This document shows positions 51,626 through 61,321 of a stretch of 64,000 nt of DNA, piece after piece. This DNA comes from Perognathus longimembris pacificus (taxonomy: Eukaryota > Chordata > Mammalia > Rodentia > Heteromyidae). The DNA is taken from the NCBI RefSeq assembly GCF_023159225.1, contig NC_063161.1, forward strand, positions 78,592,267 to 78,656,266, given 5' to 3'. A program made the translations under genes and the position numbers. Numbering within the stretch: position 1 is the first letter of the stretch; every line of letters starts with the position of its first letter. Below the pieces are notes generated by a model that was not told where the DNA came from, did not search any database, and was given only the letters and a program-made list of their open reading frames with translations.

Positions 51626-51701
51626 TTGTATGTGTATGCATGTGTGTGTGTTTGTGTATGCGTGTGTATATGCATGTGTGTGTCTGTGTGTGTGTGTGTG
51701 C
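51626..51701 (+). repeat. TG-rich array
   Basis: TG/TATG/CATG units over about 75 bp. Confidence 0.9.
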
Positions 51702-51739
51702 CAGAACTCAAGGCCTTGGTCTCTCTCTCTTTCATCCTC

Positions 51740-51814
51740 CCTCCCTTCCTTCCTTCCTCCTTCCCTCCCTCCCTCCCTCCCTCCCTCCTTCCCTCCCTCC
51801 CTTCCTTCCTTCTT
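51740..51814 (+). repeat. (TCCC/TTCC)n pyrimidine array
   Basis: TTCC and TCCC units leading into the poly-T of the next minus-strand SINE, i.e. grown from its poly-A tail. Confidence 0.93.
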
Positions 51815-52007
51815 TTTTGCCAGTCCTGGGGGTTGAACTCAGGGCCCGGGCACTGTCCTTGAGCATCTTTTGCTCAAGGCTAGCACTCCACTACTTGAGC
51901 CACAGCACCAACTCCAGCTTTTTTTGTTTATGTGGTACTGAGGAATTGAACCCAAGGAGTTATGCATGCTAGGCAAGTGCTCTACCATGAATCCACATTC
52001 CCAGCCC
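51815..52007 (-). mobile_element. ID-Geo (IDL-Geo) SINE
   Basis: GCCAGTCCTGGGGGTTGAAC, GCTCAAGGCTAGCACTCCAC, GTTTATGTGGTACTGAGG, TGCTAGGCAAGTGCTCTACC, CCAGCCC. Confidence 0.94.
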
Positions 52008-52019
52008 TGCCTTGTTCTC

Positions 52020-52060
52020 TTTCTTAGCTTATTTGCTCAAGGCTGGCACTCTACCACTTG

Positions 52061-52100
<40 letters not shown>

Positions 52101-52125
52101 TTAGTTGGAAATGAGAGTCTCACCA
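52020..52125 (-). mobile_element. B1-Geo fragment with internal (GT)n
   Basis: TTTGCTCAAGGCTGGCACTC, TACCACTTGAA, then about 18 GT units (52063-52099), then ATTAGTTGGAAATGAGAGTC. The TG array sits at the Geo/B1 junction. Confidence 0.8.
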
Positions 52126-52271
52126 AAGGCAGGTGCCAGTGGCTTACAATACGAGCTAGTCAGGAAGCTGAGATCTGAGGATTGCAGTTCAAAGCCAGCC
52201 AGGGGAAGGAAAGTCTGTGAGACTCTTACCTCCAATTAATCATAAACAAAACAAAACAAAACACACACACA

Positions 52272-52331
<60 letters not shown>

Positions 52332-52412
52332 CCAGAAGCCTCAAAGTGGTAGAGCAAAAGAGCTCAGGGACAGAGCTCAGGCCTGGAGTTCAAACACCAC
52401 AACAGCCAAATA
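52126..52412 (+). mobile_element. B1-Geo SINE with (AC)n at its junction
   Basis: Left half (CAGGTGCCAGTGGCTTACAA, GAGACTCTTACCTCCAATTA), then an (AC)n array at 52259-52327, then the Geo half (ACCAGAAGCCTCAAAGTGG, GAGCTCAGGCCTGGAGTTC). Confidence 0.9.
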
Positions 52413-52760
52413 AGAGCTCATTCTCACTATAGTGTAAATGACTAGCCAAGGCCTGGGCTGAACTGGGGCAGGAACACTGGGTGCCCTGAACGCTGTGGGA
52501 AGTTCACCAGGCCGGCCTGTAGCTGCCAGCTGATGGGAGGGGACAGGAAGTCCTCAGGTCCTGGGACATTGTTGCCAGGAGAACAGGAGTTGTGGCTTTC
52601 TTCCTTGAGTGAGTTTAGGGAGTTGCTGGTGGCCTCCGACCTGACCCAGGCCATTGGGTGGCCCCTCCTCCAGAAGGGCATTTGTGTTCTTCCTGTAGTC
52701 TAAGCACAGCACAGGAAAGGAGACTTGGGCAGTCATTTATGATGGTGTCAGAATATGATT
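52413..52760. other. Unique DNA
   Basis: Nothing recognised. Confidence 0.4.
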
Positions 52761-52762
52761 CT

Positions 52763-52997
52763 TTTTTTTTTTCAGTTGTGGTACTTGAACATGGGGCCTG
52801 GGTGCTGTCCCTGAGCAATTTAGCTCAAGGCTTGCACTCTGCCACTTGAGCCACAGCGCCACTTCTGGTTTTCTGGTGGTTAATTGGAGATAAGAGTCTC
52901 ACGGACTTTCTTGCCCAGGCTGGCTTTGAACCGTGATCCTCAGATCTTGGCCTCATGAGTAGCTGAGATTACAGGCCTGAGCCACGGGCACTGGGCA
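52763..52997 (-). mobile_element. B1-Geo SINE, well preserved
   Basis: GTACTTGAACATGGGGCCTG, CCACTTGAGCCACAGCGCC, GGTTAATTGGAGATAAGAG, GGCTGGCTTTGAACCGTGAT, GATTACAGGCCTGAGCCAC. Confidence 0.96.
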
Positions 52998-53239
52998 GAA
53001 CAAGCTTCTTGGTTGTGATTTTCCTTGCCCCTTTCTGGTGGTGGAGGTGGGCGGCGTGGCCAAGATGGGGAGTCCAGGAGCTTGGGCAGAGTGGGGGATG
53101 AATGGCAGCTTTAGGTTGAAGCCATCTGCCCTGGGCACTGACTCCCCCCCAGGGTTGAGCACCCTTGGGTGCCCAGAAAGCAGCGCCAGGCCTGGCCACG
53201 TGGTGGGAGCTGCTGCTTCCCGGGGCCCAGAGTGACATC

Positions 53240-53452
53240 GCGCACACGGGTTTATGATGGCAAGGAACATTCTCTCGTCTGTAAATTATATTTAACATTC
53301 CACAGAACTTTATTGCGTGTTGTGTTTGGGTTTATGAAAAGTCTGTATTTAACTTCAAGCCCTGGTAAACATCTTTGCGTATGTTGTTATGCGATTCCTT
53401 ATTTGAGTATTTCGATTCAATTTCACACTTCATATACCTTCAAGTTTGGGCT
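53240..53452. promoter_or_regulatory. Strong candidate conserved element
   Basis: GTTTATGATGGCAAGGAAC, CTGTAAATTATATTTAAC, TTTATTGCGTGTTGTGTTTG, GGTAAACATCTTTGCGTATG, TTATGCGATTCCTTATTTG, ATTTCGATTCAATTTCAC. About 210 bp, AT-rich, with retained CpGs and no repeat. GTAAACA is forkhead-like and TTATGCGATT C/EBP-like. Confidence 0.57.
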
Positions 53453-53812
53453 TTCTCCCTCCCTTCCCCACTCACCGAGACTCCAGCCCAGCCTGGCCCA
53501 TCCCAGGGGCTCCCAGGCCGGGCCAGGAGCCGTCCCAGCCAGCTCATTCTGGGCCTAGCTCCGGGTTGCCTCTGCCCTGCAGAACACCAGGCCTCGCTAG
53601 GGAAGGGGATCAACCTCATGTCTGATCCTGGCTTCCTGTGACTCTGCTTCCATGAGAAACTTGGGTGACAGAGCCCATACCGTGAGGAGGAGACAGAGCC
53701 ACAGAAGGGCCTCCTGTAGGTCCCTCAGTGGGCCAGTGATACACAGGAGACAGGTGAGAGAGACATGTCTGTCTCTCACAGACAGGACCGTGCACCAGGC
53801 TGTAGAAAGTTC
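53453..53812. other. Unique DNA
   Basis: Nothing recognised. Confidence 0.4.
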
Positions 53813-53814
53813 TT

Positions 53815-54100
53815 AGTTATGCACTGGTGGCTCATGCCTGTAATCCTACCAACTAAGGCGACTGAGATCTGAGGATCGTCGCAGTTCAAAGCCAGCCCCA
53901 GGCAGGAAAGTCCGTGAGACTTTTATCTCCAATTAATCACAGAAAAAGCCAGAAGTGGAACTGTGGCTCTAAGTGGTAGAGTGCGAGCCTTGAGCAAAAA
54001 CAGTTCAGGGACAGTGCCCAGGCCCTGAGTTCCACCCTACAACCAACAAAATAAATACATAAATTAATAAATAATAAAATAAAGAGAAAAAGAAAGATCT
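53815..54100 (+). mobile_element. B1-Geo SINE
   Basis: GCACTGGTGGCTCATGCCTG, GAGATCTGAGGATCGTCG, GAGACTTTTATCTCCAATTA, GCGAGCCTTGAGCAAAAAC and a long AATAAATA tail. Confidence 0.95.
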
Positions 54101-54117
54101 CAATTAAAGATGACAAA

Positions 54118-54275
54118 TAGCCAGATATAGTGGCTCATGCCTGTAATCCCAGCCACTCAGGAGGCTGTGATCAGATTGTGGTTTGGAGTTATTGAGACAA
54201 GACCCCACCTCAATTGATAAGCAGGACATGGTGCTGTACATCTATCAGCCCAGCTCTATGGGAGGCCATAGGTAT
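54118..54275 (+). mobile_element. B1-B1 part of a trimeric SINE
   Basis: B1 (AGTGGCTCATGCCTGTAATC, CAGCCACTCAGGAGGCTG), linker CCTCAATTGATAAGCAGG, second B1 start (GTGCTGTACATCTATCAGCC, GGGAGGCCATAGG). The ID part is not visible. Confidence 0.65.
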
Positions 54276-55558
54276 GTAGCTCACAGTCCAGGCTGGCCTG
54301 GGGCCGAGCCCCTGGGAAGGGAAGCGGGCAGTGGGAGCATGAGGAGGGTAGACAGAACAGCCACCATCCCTAGAGATGCTGCTGCATTGAAACTGTCACC
54401 TCCTTGGTACACAAGTCCTTCCCCAAGGATCTGACAGATTCAGCAAGAAGAAAGGCACAGCCTTCGATGGAGTGAATCTGGAAAGAAACTCAGCCTTCAA
54501 AAAGGGGTGTCTGCAGAGTGGGTGGAAACACATGGTGGTTTGATGCTGAGCTTCCTAGGGGCCAAGGCAAAAAGGAGAACACAATTGCTGTACCCATGTC
54601 AACACCCCTGGGCGATCAATAGGAGCATGGCATTCCTGCTGAGGAAGCTTCCCAGTACAAGCAGATGTCCTGGGGTGCAAAAGGGAGCCCAGGGAGAGGA
54701 GGGGGTGCTGGCCTGTGCCCCCTGGGAAGCAGGTTTGCCCAGTGGCCTCATTTGCTGTCGATTGCAAAAGGCTGTGGAGCCAGTGTCACGAGCTAAGCCG
54801 GGAAGGTTGCCGCTCCTGGCTGCCAGGCCTGTTTTCTGTGTGTGTAATTCAGCCCCAAAGTTTCATCAGTCACAAAATCCAAATGGAAAAACAGAGACAC
54901 AAATATGTTCGCCCAGGGAGCGGCTGGCCGATGGCCGGGGCCCGGAGGAGGCAGGCGCACCTCACCCCACACTCCGTGGGGGGTGTGGGGGGGTGTCGGC
55001 ACAGCCTGGAAAGCCACCTCTGGTTCCTGGGGCTGCCAGGCACAGACCTGACAGAGGGTTGGGCGGCTGGGGGGGAGAGGGGGGGAGCAGATGGCGGGGA
55101 GGGCCACGGGTGGGCACCGAGCGTCCCCAGCGACAAGAAAAATAAACACGCAGAACTCCTCCCAAATTGGCTGTGGAGTCTTGGTGGGGCGGGGTGTGTG
55201 TGGGGGTGATGGGCCCTTCCCCCCCTTTCTCTGAACCTCAGTTTCCCCATCCCCAAAACAGAACTCTCGCCCAGAGTCACTGACTGGGGCTTCTCCGGCT
55301 GTGCAAACCGTCACCGTGGCAACGAGGAGGCCGTGAAGGGCTGGGGCGGCTGCTCTGGGAGCAGTAGGGGTATCTGTGACCCCCCCTCCCCACACCCCAC
55401 CAGACTTCTTTCTCCAACGGTGTTTTGGTTGCACTCCCCGCATGCCTGCCAGCCTCTCCTCCCCCTTCTCTGCCAACCTTGAGGGTGGCACGTACTTCTA
55501 GCTCCCTAAATCTCATTACCAGCCCCGCGCTCCCTCGGCCCCAGCCCCCTCCCCGGCC
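54276..55558. other. Unique DNA with small AT patch
   Basis: GC-rich for most of its length. CATCAGTCACAAAATCC, AATGGAAAAACAGAGACAC near 54860-54905 may be a small conserved patch. Frames up to 232 codons (54793-55491 minus) show no domain. Confidence 0.4.
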
Positions 55559-55559
55559 C

Positions 55560-55765
55560 CCTCTCTCTTTTTGGAGGATAAATTTCTGTAGCAGCCAATT
55601 ACAGTCTTTTGATGTGTGTAATAATGACGCCGTGGAAATTGGAATTGACACCTTAGAAGAGGAAGGGAAAAAAACCCCACAATATACATGACTCAAACGT
55701 GTTGGTGGTGGTGTTTTTTTTTTTTTTTCCCTGAAGCATTTTCTCCCATTGATTTGCCTATTTGC
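55560..55765. promoter_or_regulatory. Candidate conserved element
   Basis: GGAGGATAAATTTCTGTAGC, AGCCAATTACAGTCTTTTG, GTAATAATGACGCCGTGG, ATTGGAATTGACACC, CATTGATTTGCC. Unique, with a T12 run inside near 55717. Confidence 0.52.
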
Positions 55766-55859
55766 CAAGGGCGGAGGTTCAGCAGGGGTGGGGTGGGGTA
55801 ACAGCGGTGAGGGGCATGGCTGGGGGGGACCCCCCCACACCCCAAGACTGGCCAAGCTT

Positions 55860-56300
55860 GCTACTAAAGCACCGATCAATTATGGTACAGACAAGCGGCT
55901 GTCACAAGTGATTCACAATGTCAATTTCAAGCTCGTGGTTAAGAAAGCGCCCAGCCCCGCTTTTACATTTGATAAGAAATCAACAGTGTTTGTATTTGTA
56001 AAAAAAAGACAGATCACAGGAGGCTGACAGCTTCTAGAGATTGCCAGGCGGCGTGGACGGGCCCGTCTGGAGTCTGTCAGGGACCCACAAGTATTTATTT
56101 CAAATGGGTCCCCCCCCCCGCCCCCCTTTCCCTGTCACCCCTTCCGCCCGCCCAGAGCCAGCATGTGAAAATAAACTGCCAGTCTCTATTTACAACTGCA
56201 CACTGCGCCAACACACACGATTTTAGGTTAAATTGTCAGTTAACGGAATTCAAAATAGAAAAGAGAAATGGGCTTCGTTGCTTTTATTGCTCGTTTTGTC
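55860..56300. promoter_or_regulatory. Strong candidate conserved element cluster
   Basis: GCACCGATCAATTATGGTAC, GTGATTCACAATGTCAATTT, GATAAGAAATCAACAGTG, AAGTATTTATTTCAAATGGG, GTGAAAATAAACTGCC, AGGTTAAATTGTCAGTTAAC, GGAATTCAAAATAG. The 440 bp are broken once by a C-rich run (56111-56127). One of the longest repeat-free AT-rich stretches in the window. Confidence 0.57.
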
Positions 56301-58002
56301 TCAGGAAAGTCATGGGCATGGCTTTTTTTTGCGGGGGGTAGGGGGTGGGAAAAAGCCCAAAGGAGAGGATATGGGAGACCGACCCAGGGTGGACCCAAGA
56401 AGGTGATGCAGGGGTGCTTTCCAGAGTGAGTGGGAATTAGGGTGCTATTAGGGCTAATTAGAGCAGAGATGGAAGCTAATGGAGCCAGTCCTGGCTCTCA
56501 CCCACTCCCCTGCCAATCTGCCCAGTGTGTGCGAGTTTCGGAGCTTGGGCTTGGCGGTAGCCAGCCAGCCACTGGCTTCTCCTTAGCCATGCTTGGTTTT
56601 TGCCAAGGAGATGGGAGCTGCTCCCGGGGGGTGGCGGGGCATCTCATGGAAACTCAGGGTTCACATGGAGACTCAGCCCAGGCATTAGTGGCAGGGCTGT
56701 GGGGTGGGGTGGGAGTAGCGGTATGGAGCCTCCTGCCACATCTTCAAAGCACACAGGGCCAGGCACCCACTCTAGCTGGGGATGGGAGGCCTTCCACAGC
56801 TGCCTGTGGATCTTGGGGGGCTGTGCCTGTAGGAAGGGTGAACTGTCCCCTTCTGAATCCACATCATGCACGGTGTGGTGTTTAATTACTGGAGCTGTGG
56901 CTGGCCGGATGTGGGCATAGACACAGAGGGAAGACCCCAACTAGCCCTGGCCATAGCACAAGGCTATGGCATCTTCTGGCTTCTCCAGGGCTGCCATTCC
57001 TCTGTGCGTCCAGAAACTGGGGTCGAGGGTAAGCCTAGTGGTCAGTGTCTCCCAGCCCTGGGTGGGCCTGGCAGAGCCCCCAGGGCAGGACAGGGAGAAA
57101 CAGATGGGGGGGGGGAACCACACCCAGGAGACCGGAATACCTCACAGATTTTCAATGCCTCAGTTTCCCCTCGGTTACATAGGAACAAAGAAAGTTGGGA
57201 CAGGTAAGGTCGGCACACAGGGACACACCAGGCCACTGGCTCATGACACCCATGGGAGCCAATGTCCCCTGGACTTTGACACCTACCACCCTCAACTTAC
57301 CCAACTGTGGAGGAGGAGGCAGCCCCCCAAAGCATCCTAGGCCCTGCCCAATGGGTGGGGGCCCAGGGGCAGCAGAGGTGGCCCCTCAATGCCCATGTGG
57401 GCCCGGCAGGCTGGGGAGTGGGCAGGCTGGCTGGCTGCGGGGACAGTGTGGGCTGCTTGGTGCCCACCGCTGAGCGGACCCGCCGCCAGCTGCCCCAGCT
57501 TTGTGGAAGCCCGTCCTGGCACCGGGGGCAGGGGCGTCGGGAGAGGCAAGCCCACCAGATGGGAAGCAGAGCCCAGCCTGGCATCATGGCCACGTGGTGT
57601 CCCTAGAGGCTGGCTGGGCAGGCAGCCCAGGCTCACTGCCATGGGAAGAGGGGAGACAGAGCAGCCTCCCCCCCAACACCTGGACAGGCGGAGCCCCCGC
57701 AGGCTAACACCCAGCATGACATACTCTACAGGGCCTCTTTCTCCTTAGGCCCAGGGGAAACTGAGGCAGGGAGGAGAATGTACCCAGGGCACAGGCTGCC
57801 CAGTGTTCAGACATCTTTGATGCTGAAGCCTGGCCCCACTGCAGTGGACTGAAACAGGAGTTCAGAGCTCCCCTGTAGGGACAGCCAGGGGGCAGTGCTG
57901 TCCTCTCCGCGCTCAGCCCTTCCTGGCTTTCCCCAGCCCTGAGCCCAACAGCCTTTGTTTTGGGGGTACCATGATGGCCAGGCCTCACTGTCCTCCCAGG
58001 AC
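56301..58002. other. GC-rich unique DNA
   Basis: AT patch GTGGGAATTAGGGTGCTATT, AGGGCTAATTAGAGCAG at 56430-56470. A reverse MIR-like word GGGGAAACTGAGGCAGG lies near 57754. No gene recognised; frames lack domains. Confidence 0.4.
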
Positions 58003-58318
58003 CAAGGATGGATGGATGGATGGGTAGACAAACGATGGAAGGGCAGATGGGTAGATGGAGAGAAGGACAGATAGACGGGTGAGTGGGTAGGTAGATGGAT
58101 GAATGGATGGATGGATGGACAGATAAATGAGTGGGTGGATGGATGGATGGACAGACAGAGGGACAGATGGACGGACAGATGGATGAGTGGGTGGGTAGAT
58201 GGATGGGTGAATGATGGACAGATAAATGATTGATGATGGATGGATGGATGAATGGATACATGGATGGATGGATGGATGGATGGATGGATGGATGGACTGA
58301 TGGATGGATGGGCAGACA
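58003..58318 (+). repeat. (GGAT)n array with GACA variants
   Basis: GGATGGATGG units with GACAGA, GGTAGAT and GAATGG interruptions over about 315 bp. Confidence 0.95.
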
Positions 58319-58444
58319 AATCTGCAGCTCTACCCTCTAGCTTACTCCACTGGGCTATCCACTGCCTCTGGAACTGGAACACAGCCCTGCCACCAAGGAA
58401 TTGGACTTCCCAGTTGTGTTTTATTATCTTTCATCTTCGTTTGT

Positions 58445-58577
58445 CTTTCCTTCCTTCCTTCCTTCCTTCCTTCCTTCCTTCCCTTTCTCCCTTCCTCCCT
58501 TCCCTTCCCTCCCTTCTCTCCCTCCCTCCCTTCCTCCCTCCCTCCTTTCTTCCCTCCCTTCCTTCCTTTCTTTTTTT
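58445..58577 (+). repeat. (TTCC)n/(TCCC)n pyrimidine array
   Basis: Pure pyrimidine for about 130 bp, ending in the poly-T of the minus-strand SINE that follows. Confidence 0.95.
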
Positions 58578-58966
58578 CTGTGACTGTGGGGCTTGAACTC
58601 AGGGCCTGGGTGCTGTCCCTGATCTCCTTTGTTCAAGGCTAGTGCTCTACTGCTTTGAGGGACAAGGCACTTCCAGTTTTCTGGTGGTTAATTGGAAGAG
58701 TCACAGCCAGGTGCTGGTGGCTCACACCTGTAATCCTAGCCACTCAGAAGTCTGAGATCTGAGGATCGAGGTTCAAAGCCAGCTTGGGTAGGAAAGGCCT
58801 TGTGACTCTTATTTCCAACTAATCCTCAGAGCACTGGAAGTGGCCCTGTGGTTCAAAATGTTAGTGCACTAGCCTTGAGTGAAAAGCCTGAGCTGTCATT
58901 GAACCATGATCCTCAGATCTCAGCCTCCAGAGTAGCTAGCATTACAGCTGTGAGCCACCAGTGCCC
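58578..58966 (-). mobile_element. B1-Geo SINE interrupted by a plus-strand B1-Geo
   Basis: The reversed Geo half 58578-58706 (GGGGCTTGAACTCAGGGCCT, GGTTAATTGGAAGAGTCAC) and the end of the reversed B1 half 58896-58966 (GATCCTCAGATCTCAGCCTC, GTGAGCCACCAGTGCCCGG) flank an opposite copy. Confidence 0.88.
58708..58900 (+). mobile_element. B1-Geo SINE, nested and 3' truncated
   Basis: GCCAGGTGCTGGTGGCTCAC, CTGAGATCTGAGGATCGAGG, GGCCCTGTGGTTCAAAATG, GTGCACTAGCCTTGAGTG. It stops before the final CCCAGGCCCTGAG word. Confidence 0.9.
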
Positions 58967-59520
58967 GGTTTACAACAAACATTTTTGAGGCTTACCTGGG
59001 TGCGGCCACCTCGGCCTCAGGAATCATGGAAGAACAGACTAGGGAAGATCCCCGCCCTGCTAGAGCTGAGGACTTCCTGGGGGACCACAGTGCACAAGGA
59101 CAGGGGAGTGCAGAGAGAGTGGGCAAGGTGGGCTAGGTGTAGTGGGGTAACATGGGGTTGTGTGGAGGTTCTTGGGGGTAACACTGAGCAGACAAGACCG
59201 GATATGAGAAAGAACCTGAGGGTATGGGGCAGGGGTGTGTGGCATGTCAGGAAGAAGAACAGCATATGCAGAGATCCTGGGGTAGGCAAGAGCTGGGTGC
59301 TCTCAGTGCCCATGAGTGGCCAGCCTGGCAGGGGTGGGTTGAGCCAAGGGCAGAGCTCAGGGATGCCCTGAGGCAGATGCAGAGGAAGGAAGAGGGCATT
59401 GGAGAGAAGCGACACGAACAGAATAAGTGCAACGAACAGAGCTGGTTCATGGGACAGTGGAGGGGACCCAGAGAGGCTGGGAGGGGTGGAGATGACCATA
59501 CTGGAGACACCCCCCTCCGG
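58967..59520. other. Unique DNA
   Basis: Nothing recognised. Confidence 0.4.
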
Positions 59521-59690
59521 TTGGATGTATGGATGGACAGACAGAGAGGTGGATAGAAGGATGGAGGGATGGATGATGGATGAATGGATAAACAGATGAA
59601 TGGACAGATATGTGGATGGATGGACAGATGGAAGGACAGGTGGGTGGATGGATGGCCAGACAAATGGATGGATAAATGGATGGGTCAAAA
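59521..59690 (+). repeat. (GGAT)n/(GGACA) array
   Basis: GGATGGA and GGACAGA units over about 170 bp. Confidence 0.93.
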
Positions 59691-59879
59691 CTTAACCCCC
59701 AAACCGCAGGTGCCCCTCATCTAGAAAACCCCTGCCCTTCCCAGTGCGGTGGGGAGGGCCGGAGACTCCCGCACCCACCACCGCACCCAGCCTCCCCAGG
59801 AGGCCCTGTCAGCCTTGGATGAGGCCCAGAGAGGCCCCAGAGGTGGGCAGGGGACAGAGAATGGGGGAGGGGAGGGGAC

Positions 59880-59995
59880 TTCTATGGCCCCAGAAAGCTT
59901 TGTGCTTTATTGACTGAATGCAGTTTATTGATTTGTTAAGAGCTTTTTCACGTCCCTTCCATGGGAAATATTGTTCTCTCGTCTGTCTCGCTGGA
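59880..59995. promoter_or_regulatory. Candidate conserved patch
   Basis: GCTTTGTGCTTTATTGACTG, GCAGTTTATTGATTTGTTAA, GGGAAATATTGTTCTC; unique and AT-rich. Confidence 0.42.
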
Positions 59996-60192
59996 CCCTG
60001 AGCCACAAGTTCTCTCCTCCACACCATAAATTTCCATCTGGGTGCCTGGGGCCATGGGGTGCGCTCACAGCTAACAGCCGTGCAGGGCCAGGCCCTGCCT
60101 GCCTGGTGTGTCTGGCTTCCACAAGAAATCCCCTCCCCCACCCCCACCCGCTGACCATCCGTATGCCACAAACACAACAGGACCCAAGGAGC

Positions 60193-60346
60193 AAAGGCGA
60201 CAGGTGTGAGCCACCAGTATCTAGCTCGGTAGCAGTCTAAAGTCTCGTGGACTTTTCAGCCGGGGCGGGCTGAGAACCTCGATCCTCTAGATCGCAGCCT
60301 CCTGAATTCCAGGGATTACAGATGTGAGCCACCAGAGCCCAGCTCA
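60193..60346 (-). mobile_element. Worn B1-type ends
   Basis: Two reversed B1 5' ends: GACAGGTGTGAGCCACCAG (60200) and GATTACAGATGTGAGCCACC (60315), with a B1 middle between them. Confidence 0.65.
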
Positions 60347-60387
60347 TTTCAATGTGAAACACACAAACAAATGCTTTGAATCAAGCG

Positions 60388-60465
60388 GGAGCCTCTCATC
60401 TCCAATAAACTACTTAGAAGCAGCCAGAAGTGGCACTGTGGCTCAAGTGGTAGCGCACCCACACT
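60388..60465 (+). mobile_element. B1-Geo SINE fragment
   Basis: GCCTCTCATCTCCAATAAAC, AGAAGTGGCACTGTGGCTC, AAGTGGTAGCGCACC; linker plus first part of the Geo half. Confidence 0.8.
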
Positions 60466-60507
60466 GAAGCTTCCCCGTTCCTCTTCTGCACATCTAGAAC
60501 CTTCTCA

Positions 60508-60840
60508 GGGCCCAGGTGTGGGGAGCTCACATTTGTCATCCCAGCTACTCAGGAGGCTGAAATTTGGAAGGATCCAGGTTCCAGGCCAGCCCAGGTAAAA
60601 AGCCACAGAGGCTCCTATCTCAATCAAAAGCAGGGTGAGGTGCTGGGAGCCTGTGATTCGAGCTATTGGAGGAAATAGAAATAGGAGGATCAATGTCCAG
60701 GCTTGGGGGGAGGGGAGGAGTGAAGCCCTATCTCAAAAAATAAGCACAGAATAAAGGGCTTGAGTGTGGCTCAAGTAGTAGAGCACCTGCCTAGCAAGCC
60801 TGAGGTCCTGAGTTCAAATCTCAGTACTGGAAAAAAAAAG
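60508..60840 (+). mobile_element. Trimeric B1-B1-ID SINE, most complete copy
   Basis: B1 (60508-60615; CATCCCAGCTACTCAGGAGG), linker CTATCTCAATCAAAAGCAGG, second B1 (60630-60745; GTGATTCGAGCTATTGGAGG, ATCTCAAAAAATAAGC) and ID part (60755-60828; TGTGGCTCAAGTAGTAGAGC, CTGCCTAGCAAGCCTGAGG, GAGTTCAAATCTCAGTACTG), then poly-A. Confidence 0.82.
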
Positions 60841-61320
60841 CCTACTGAAAAAAAAAAGACCCCAGGGGCCCCAAGGAGCCTTATTTAGGGGGACAGAGAA
60901 GAGAAGGAGAGGATGGGAGTGCAGAATGAGCACTGCCAACCAGAATTCAGGAGTCTGGCCAAAAAAGTCCACCGGCCACACACACCCCACCGGCCACCCC
61001 CTCCCACAGGCCACCCCCCTCCCCACAGGCCATACATGGGCTGGATAGAGTCTCACTGGTTTTGCCCAGGCTATCCTCAAACCCCAAATCCTCCTGCCTA
61101 GTCGCTGTTTATTTTCTCCACCGCTATAAGTTCAGGGCTGAAAGCGCACCCCACAGGCTGTGCCCAGTGGCTCTCTGTCCACCCTGCCTGCACCTGCACC
61201 CTGTGGCTTGTGCCCAGCTCCTCCTCCACCTGAGCATGTAGGGTTCAGCTCAGCCTCAAAGAGCTCCACCTGTCTCCGCCTGCCTCAGGGACCTTTTCTT
61301 CCTCTTCTTTCTTTCTTCTT
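60841..61320. other. Unique DNA
   Basis: A short CCACCGGCCACAC, CCCCACCGGCCACCC, CCACAGGCCACCC, CCACAGGCCATAC tandem lies at about 60968-61035. Nothing else recognised. Confidence 0.45.
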
Positions 61321-61321
61321 C

